Assembly (NCBI RefSeq): GCF_003697785.1
Contig: NZ_QOKZ01000007.1
Location: forward strand, 62,001-126,000
Origin: Paracoccus alkanivorans
GTDB lineage: Bacteria > Pseudomonadota > Alphaproteobacteria > Rhodobacterales > Rhodobacteraceae
Length of the DNA: 64,000 bases
Reading direction: 5' to 3'
Made by a program: the position numbers and the translations under genes. The notes below the pieces were generated by a model. It was not told the DNA's origin. It was given only the letters and a program-made list of their open reading frames with translations, and did no database searches. Positions within the stretch are counted from its first letter, which is position 1, and every line of letters starts with the position of its first letter. Of this stretch, positions 59,817 through 64,000 are shown in pieces.

Positions 59817-60542
59817 TCAATATGGCAACAGGATATCGGTAATCTGCTGGCCGTAGCGCGGTTGCTGGACATCCGTGATATGTCCACGCCCACCATATGA
59901 AATGCGGGCTCCGGCGATGCGGTCATAGGCGATTTCGTTATTGCGTCCGACATCGGCGGGACGCACGAATCCACTGACGGTCAGTTCTCGCAACTCGTAG
60001 TTTACCCGTACCTCCTGGGTTCCCTCGATCTGGAGCGTTCCGTTGGGCAGCGTAGAGACGACCGTGGCCGCCACGCGCAGGGTGAGCTTGTCGCGGCGCG
60101 AGATATTGCCCGCGCCCTTGTAGTTCGACGAACTATCCGCTGCGACCAACTCGTCAAAACTGGCGCCTTCGGGCAGCTTGCGGGCCAGACGCTGCGGAAT
60201 GCCGCCGAGTTGCGGAATCGACACGTCCTCGGACGCGCTGCGGGAACGGCCCGAACTGTTGCTGATCTCGGCCCGGTCATCGATCTCGATAACGACGGTC
60301 AGGATATCGCCGCGCACCGAGGCCCGCCGATCATGGGTCAGCGAGGACTGGGCCCCGGCCCAAAGCGAGGCGGAGGCCTCGGGGCGGCCGGAATCGACCG
60401 GGATATCCAGCGGCGGATTGACCATCGCATCGAATTCCGCCGTTTGCCGCAGATCCGTCAATGCAGGGGGACGGCCGACATGTCCCACGCGGTTGCAGGC
60501 GCCAAGGGCCAGCATGATGCAGAGCAGGTAAGTGGGTTTCAT
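59817..60542 (-). CDS. flgH: Flagellar L-ring protein FlgH
   Basis: A 241-residue outer-membrane lipoprotein forming the L ring of the flagellar basal body. The signal MKPTYLLCIMLALGACN ends in a lipobox (LGAC). Conserved parts include SLWAGAQSSLTHDRRASVRGD, GDILTVVIEIDD, RRDKLTLRVAATVVSTLPNGTL and VSGFVRPADVGRNNEIAYDRI near the end. ATG 60542 gives the proper signal; the open frame continues to 60599 into flgA. It overlaps neither neighbour and is followed by fliL at 10 bp. Confidence 0.94.
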   Translation of the reverse strand: MKPTYLLCIMLALGACNRVGHVGRPPALTDLRQTAEFDAMVNPPLDIPVDSGRPEASASLWAGAQSSLTHDRRASVRGDILTVVIEIDDRAEISNSSGRSRSASEDVSIPQLGGIPQRLARKLPEGASFDELVAADSSSNYKGAGNISRRDKLTLRVAATVVSTLPNGTLQIEGTQEVRVNYELRELTVSGFVRPADVGRNNEIAYDRIAGARISYGGRGHITDVQQPRYGQQITDILLPY

Positions 60543-60585
60543 CCGGTTATCCTTGTGGCCCGATCGACGGGATCTGTCGGGCGGG

Positions 60586-61002
60586 TCATCTTGCCGCATG
60601 CAGCGACCCGTCAGGGGCGATGCGGGCAGTGACGGTGTTGCGTGATGTCAGGTTCATGACTCGGATCAGGTCGCCCGCGCCGCCCTCGTCAAGGGCCCGG
60701 CCATCGGTGACGATGTGCAAGGTGCCACGCTGGAACGACATCCGCACGATCTGGTTGCGCCCGACCAGTGTTGGCCGGCGTAGCAGGCTGGTTTGAATCG
60801 GGCGGCCTTCGTGGATCGTGATACGGGTTTCCAGTCCGATCACCCGCGCCGGATCGATCACTCCTTTCGCGCCACCCTCTGCCATATCCAGATCATCCGC
60901 CGCGATCACGGTCCCGGCAGGCAGGATGCGGGCGGCGATCAGCCCTCCGGCCAGCGCGGGCAGGGGAATGCTCAGCGCGAGGATCAGCGTCAGCGCGCGC
61001 AT
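60586..61002 (-). CDS. flgA: Flagellar P-ring assembly chaperone FlgA
   Basis: A 138-residue periplasmic chaperone for assembly of the flagellar P ring (FlgI). A signal peptide (MRALTLILALSIPLPALAG) is followed by a SAF-type domain: ARILPAGTVIAADDLDM and LETRITIHEGRPIQTSLLRRP, then VRMSFQRGTLHIVTDGRALDEG and NTVTARIAPDGSLHA. It lacks the N-terminal extra domain of the enteric 220-residue FlgA, as is usual in Rhodobacterales. Its ATG shares a base with the flgG stop. Confidence 0.92.
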   Translation of the reverse strand: MRALTLILALSIPLPALAGGLIAARILPAGTVIAADDLDMAEGGAKGVIDPARVIGLETRITIHEGRPIQTSLLRRPTLVGRNQIVRMSFQRGTLHIVTDGRALDEGGAGDLIRVMNLTSRNTVTARIAPDGSLHAAR

Positions 61003-61787
61003 CAGCGGACCTGCACCGTTGCGCCCAGCATCTGGTCGGCGGCGGTGATGACCTTGGCGTTCAACTCGTAGCCCCGCTGCGCCTTGATCAGTTCGGTGAT
61101 CTCGCGCACCGCATCGACCGAGCTTTCCTCGAGATAGCCATGCAGTAACGTGCCCAGCCCCTCCTGCCCGGGCGTGGCGACGCGGGGCGATCCGGATGCG
61201 CCGGTTTCCAGGAACAGGTTCGAGCCGATCGCCTCCAGCCCCTTCTCGTTGACAAAACCCGCCAGCGTGAACTGGCCCAGCAACTCGGGCTCGGTCTGGT
61301 CGTCGAAGAAAGCGTAGACCTCGCCCCCGGCATTGATCGCGATCTTGTATGCATCCTCGGGAATGGTGATCTCGGGCGCGACGGGATGCCCGTTCGAGGT
61401 GACGATCAGCCCGTCGGGGGACCGTTTGAGACCGCCATCGCGGGTATAGGCGGAGAGACCCGAAGGCAGCCGGACTTCCAGATAACCGTTGCCTTCGATC
61501 GCGACATCCAGGTCGCCGTTAGTCTCGGCCATGGGGCCCTGTGCAAGGTTCACGGTGACGGCGGTGGGCCGCACGCCCAGCCCTAGTTGAACACCTGCCG
61601 GAACCAATGTTCCATCGGCGGCGGTCACGCTACCAGGGCGGACAGCCTGCTGATAATGCAGATCCGCGAATTCGGCCCGGCGGCTGTTATAGCCGGTGGT
61701 AGACATGTTGGCGAGATTGTTGGAAATGACCTCGACGCGGGTTTGCTGCGCGCTCATTCCGGTCGCGGCGATCTGAAGGGCTCTCAT
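61002..61787 (-). CDS. flgG: Flagellar distal rod protein FlgG
   Basis: A 261-residue distal rod protein linking rod and hook. MRALQIAATGMSAQQTRVEV followed by ISNNLANMSTTGYNSRRAEF is the hallmark N-terminus, and LEESSVDAVREITELIKAQR followed by GYELNAKVITAADQMLGA the coiled C-terminus. ATG 61787 is chosen over the upstream in-frame ATG at 61802 because it fits the conserved start. It sits 11 bp downstream of flgF and overlaps flgA. Confidence 0.96.
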   Translation of the reverse strand: MRALQIAATGMSAQQTRVEVISNNLANMSTTGYNSRRAEFADLHYQQAVRPGSVTAADGTLVPAGVQLGLGVRPTAVTVNLAQGPMAETNGDLDVAIEGNGYLEVRLPSGLSAYTRDGGLKRSPDGLIVTSNGHPVAPEITIPEDAYKIAINAGGEVYAFFDDQTEPELLGQFTLAGFVNEKGLEAIGSNLFLETGASGSPRVATPGQEGLGTLLHGYLEESSVDAVREITELIKAQRGYELNAKVITAADQMLGATVQVR

Positions 61788-61798
61788 CGTCGGTCCTC

Positions 61799-62515
61799 TC
61801 AACGGGTCATTGCGGTGATCGCGCCGCGAATGCGCTGATCCTCGCGTTCAAGGAAGGATTGGCCCAACTCATAGGCGCGTTGGACCTCGATCATGCGGGT
61901 GATCTCGAACACCGGATCGACATTCGATTCCTCGAGGAAACCCTGCCTGACCTGTGGGTTCTCTATGGGCTCCGGATCGGCGTCGGTGGCAAAGCTGGTG
62001 CCGCCTTCATGGAAAATTCCAGCGGGATCGGGGGCGGCGAAAACACCGACGCGGCCAAAGGGCAGCCCGTTTGCCGAAAGCGTTCCGTCAGAGCCGATGG
62101 CAATCGCCGAGGCGCCCGTGGGGACGATGATCGGTCCTTGTCCCTCGTCCAGCAGGCGATGACCGTCGGCATTCATCAGCTCGCCCTCTGACGAAGGCAT
62201 GAAGGCGCCCGCGCGGGTCAGGCGATTGCCCTCCGGTGTCTCGATCATGAAGAAGCCCTCGCCCTCGATGGCAAGGTCGAAGCGGCCATTGGTCTGGGTC
62301 AGCACGCCTTGCCGCAGATCGACCAGGCGCCCGCGGGCATGGGCCATCGACAGCGTGTCCCCATGCCGGTCCGTGGCGGCGAGATGCTCGGCAAAGATCA
62401 CGCCTTCGCGGCGAAAGCCGGTCGTGTTCGCATTGGCGATATTATTGGCGACCGCCCGCATTTCCTTCATCAGGCCAGACTGGCGGGTCAGTGTGGCATA
62501 GGTCGCGTTGTCCAT
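61799..62515 (-). CDS. flgF: Flagellar proximal rod protein FlgF
   Basis: A 238-residue rod protein of the flagellar basal body, paralogous to FlgG. The N-terminus MDNATYATLTRQSGLMKEMR with AVANNIANANTTGFRREGV and the C-terminus LEESNVDPVFEITRMIEVQR are typical, and FDLAIEGEGFFMIETPEGN is the central conserved beta region. Length is normal. It follows fliQ by 5 bp and precedes flgG. Confidence 0.95.
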   Translation of the reverse strand: MDNATYATLTRQSGLMKEMRAVANNIANANTTGFRREGVIFAEHLAATDRHGDTLSMAHARGRLVDLRQGVLTQTNGRFDLAIEGEGFFMIETPEGNRLTRAGAFMPSSEGELMNADGHRLLDEGQGPIIVPTGASAIAIGSDGTLSANGLPFGRVGVFAAPDPAGIFHEGGTSFATDADPEPIENPQVRQGFLEESNVDPVFEITRMIEVQRAYELGQSFLEREDQRIRGAITAMTR

Positions 62516-62520
62516 GTAAT

Positions 62521-62787
62521 TCAGTGGCTTTCTACAAGGGGAATGATCTGATCGACATAAAAGTCGGTGAGAGCGGTGGTCATGAAGCTCATGGTGACCC
62601 AGAACACGGCGAGCATGAGCCCGACCTTGGGCACGAAGGTCAGCGTCATTTCCTGAACCGAGGTCAGGGCCTGGAACAGGCCGATGACGACGCCCGCGAC
62701 CAGAGCCACGGCCAGCATCGGCGCCGAGATCCGCACCGCGATCAGCAATGCCTGCCGCATGATATCGAAAAGCTGCGCTTCGCTCAT
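62521..62787 (-). CDS. fliQ: Flagellar export apparatus protein FliQ
   Basis: An 88-residue membrane component of the flagellar type III export gate, with two helices (about residues 17-38 and 50-72). FDIMRQALLIAVRISAPMLAVAL, GVVIGLFQALTSVQEMTLTF (split across residues 28-50) and the end DFYVDQIIPLV are standard for FliQ. It lies in a run of rod genes rather than with fliP and fliR, as seen in Rhodobacterales flagellar clusters. Confidence 0.95.
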   Translation of the reverse strand: MSEAQLFDIMRQALLIAVRISAPMLAVALVAGVVIGLFQALTSVQEMTLTFVPKVGLMLAVFWVTMSFMTTALTDFYVDQIIPLVESH

Positions 62788-62796
62788 TCCTGGACC

Positions 62797-63087
62797 TCAG
62801 ACAGGCATGCGCAGGATTTCCTGATAGGCTTCGACGACCTTGTTCCGGACCGCCACCACCGTTTCCATTGCAAGTTGCGCCTCCGCGATCGTCTGGACAA
62901 GCTGGTGGGTGTCGCCGGTGCCGGTCATCGCTTCGGTCGCGCTGATATCGACCTGCTGCATCTGCCGGGAAAATTCCTCGGCTGCGGAGCCGATTTTCTG
63001 AACCACCCCCGGCGCGGCGTCCCGATCGGGCGCGATGGCGGAACGGGCATTCGAATAGGCGTTGGCGGCGTTGAGTGCCGTAAACAT
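62797..63087 (-). CDS. fliE: Flagellar hook-basal body protein FliE
   Basis: A 96-residue FliE, which joins the MS ring to the rod. The C-terminal AEAQLAMETVVAVRNKVVEA and YQEILRMPV form the conserved helix. AAEEFSRQMQQVDISATEAM is the middle part. ATG 63087 has AAAGGA seven bases upstream; an earlier ATG at 63102 overlaps the flgC stop and would add five residues, so either is possible. Cotranscribed with flgB and flgC. Confidence 0.93.
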   Translation of the reverse strand: MFTALNAANAYSNARSAIAPDRDAAPGVVQKIGSAAEEFSRQMQQVDISATEAMTGTGDTHQLVQTIAEAQLAMETVVAVRNKVVEAYQEILRMPV

Positions 63088-63101
63088 GGAAAATCCTTTC
63101 A

Positions 63102-63491
63102 TCAGCGCAGCAGTTCGAGCAGCGAGCTGTTCATCTGCCGGGTTTGTTCAAACATGCGAAGATTTGCCTCGTAACTGCGCCCCGCCTCGCGCGAGTCGGC
63201 GATCTCTATGACGAGGTCGACATTCGATCCGGCGTAATAGCCTTCGTCATCAGCCATCGGATGCGCGGGATCATGGATGCGCGGCAATTCCGTCTGGTCC
63301 AGCCGGGTGCGCGATGCCTCGACCTCGCCGGTCGGGCGCCCGAAGCGGACCGCTTCCTCGAAGCTGACAAGCTTGCGGCGATAGCCGGGCGTATCGGCAT
63401 TGGCGATGTTTTCGGCTGTGTGGCGCAGCCTTTTGGCCTGAGCCCGCATACCCGACGCCGCGAGGCGCAATGGCGAAACCTGTTCGTTCAT
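63102..63491 (-). CDS. flgC: Flagellar proximal rod protein FlgC
   Basis: A 129-residue rod protein. LRLAASGMRAQAKRLRHTAE followed by NIANADTPGYRRKLVSFEEA is the conserved N-terminus, and GSNVDLVIEIADSREAGRSY with EANLRMFEQTRQMNSSLLEL the C-terminal helix. It lies 11 bp after flgB and abuts fliE. Confidence 0.95.
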   Translation of the reverse strand: MNEQVSPLRLAASGMRAQAKRLRHTAENIANADTPGYRRKLVSFEEAVRFGRPTGEVEASRTRLDQTELPRIHDPAHPMADDEGYYAGSNVDLVIEIADSREAGRSYEANLRMFEQTRQMNSSLLELLR

Positions 63492-63502
63492 GTGGAATCC
63501 TG

Positions 63503-63892
63503 TCAGTGACGGCTGTCGATGCCGGTCCGCATCAGTTTGAGTGCCGAGCGATAGACGCCGAGCGATAATTCATGGTCCCGCTTGACCTCTGCCAGCTTGA
63601 GTAATTCCTCTTCCAGCGTGACCGAGTTGCCATTGGGTGAATTGTTGCCCCCGGTCGCGAGTTCACGCGCCTTGCCGGGAGACCAGTCAGGCATGGCAAG
63701 ATGGCCCTCGCGGCTGGTCCGCAGAGCTGTGTTTTCGGTTCGGCGGTAGCTTTCCACGAAGGATTGCAGGTCGCGCGCCCCGAAACCAGGGGTATCCGCA
63801 TTGGCGATATTGCGTGCCACCACGACATTGCGCCGGGCGGCATGATCGGTCATCGCGCGCGCCATTTTCATCAATTCGATACGCTCAAACAT
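63503..63892 (-). CDS. flgB: Flagellar proximal rod protein FlgB
   Basis: A 129-residue rod protein, the first gene of the flagellar operon in this window. VVARNIANADTPGFGARDLQ is the signature stretch, and NSVTLEEELLKLAEVKRDHE with LSLGVYRSALKLMRTGI the C-terminal helix. The ATG is preceded by GAGGAGAACC. The promoter should lie in 63893-64000. Confidence 0.95.
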   Translation of the reverse strand: MFERIELMKMARAMTDHAARRNVVVARNIANADTPGFGARDLQSFVESYRRTENTALRTSREGHLAMPDWSPGKARELATGGNNSPNGNSVTLEEELLKLAEVKRDHELSLGVYRSALKLMRTGIDSRH

Positions 63893-64000
63893 GGAGGTTC
63901 TCCTCTGTGTCGATAACCGGGTCTTAACCCGCAGAGGTTTAGAAACCGTTTCGAAGATCGGGGCGGGATTGCTGACAGGCAGGGAAATGGAAAAAATTGA
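63893..64000. other. Upstream region of flgB and possible start of a divergent gene
   Basis: This edge region must hold the promoter of the flgB operon. On the plus strand an ATG at 63987 is preceded by AGGGA and reads MEKI before the window ends, so a divergent gene may begin here; four codons are too few to identify it. Confidence 0.35.

Overview
The window looks like chromosomal DNA of an alphaproteobacterium of the Rhodobacteraceae, most likely Paracoccus or a close relative. It is GC-rich, and neighbouring genes are tightly coupled, often sharing TGATG or ATGA stop/start overlaps. The strongest taxonomic clue is a cytochrome c550-like gene (cycA) directly upstream of an aa3-type cytochrome oxidase subunit I gene (ctaD), both very similar in sequence to the Paracoccus proteins as I know them. 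The CobNST-type cobaltochelatase genes, the TRAP/MatAB malonate locus and several Rhodobacterales families (DUF1467, DUF2244, Hint_2) agree with this. No rRNA, tRNA, CRISPR array or intact insertion sequence was found.

Layout. Positions 1-10.8 kb hold mixed housekeeping genes: EI24-type membrane protein, DUF1467, methylmalonyl-CoA epimerase, an orphan receiver protein, a GNAT acetyltransferase, a broken AT-rich Hint-domain gene, aspS, a CPBP protease, a GH25 lipoprotein, an FAD-linked oxidase, and a GT8/epimerase pair. A ClC transporter follows (10.9-12.6 kb). Positions 12.6-19.0 kb hold a malonate locus: TRAP transporter (P, Q, M), malonyl-CoA decarboxylase, malonyl-CoA synthetase and a divergent GntR regulator with a palindromic operator between them. 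Positions 19.3-22.1 kb hold cycA, ctaD and a DUF2244 gene with a very strong hairpin inside its first codons. Positions 22.2-25.2 kb hold a 2H phosphoesterase (DUF1045), a protealysin-like M4 protease with its emfourin-like inhibitor, and a secreted TonB_C-like protein.

Positions 25.3-29.5 kb encode a Ugp-type glycerol-3-phosphate ABC importer, followed by a DUF808 membrane protein and an ECF sigma/anti-sigma pair. Positions 31.9-35.7 kb carry cobS and cobT, separated by two small lipoprotein genes of lower GC. A nucleotidase and a GH13 alpha-glucosidase lead into a complete glycogen cluster, glgB-glgC-glgA-glgX-glgP (38.3-48.2 kb), with a LacI-type operator-like site between the glucosidase and glgB. 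A TyrA-like dehydrogenase converges on glgP.

Positions 49.1-54.2 kb form an iron-uptake-type module, imelysin / di-heme oxidoreductase / imelysin / DUF1513, preceded by an inverted repeat that may be an iron-responsive operator. Positions 54.3-58.0 kb are an osmoprotectant ABC importer in the E. coli yehZYXW order. A lone GT2 glycosyltransferase separates it from a flagellar basal-body operon, flgB-flgC-fliE-fliQ-flgF-flgG-flgA-flgH-fliL (59.2-63.9 kb), whose FliL carries an unusual His/Glu/Gly-rich linker.

I did not find an obviously new multigene system. The best leads are the protease/inhibitor pair, the hairpin embedded between ctaD and DUF2244, the iron module with one imelysin lacking the motif histidine, the lipoprotein pair splitting cobS/cobT, the His-rich FliL and the membrane-anchored anti-sigma factor that has no outer domain.
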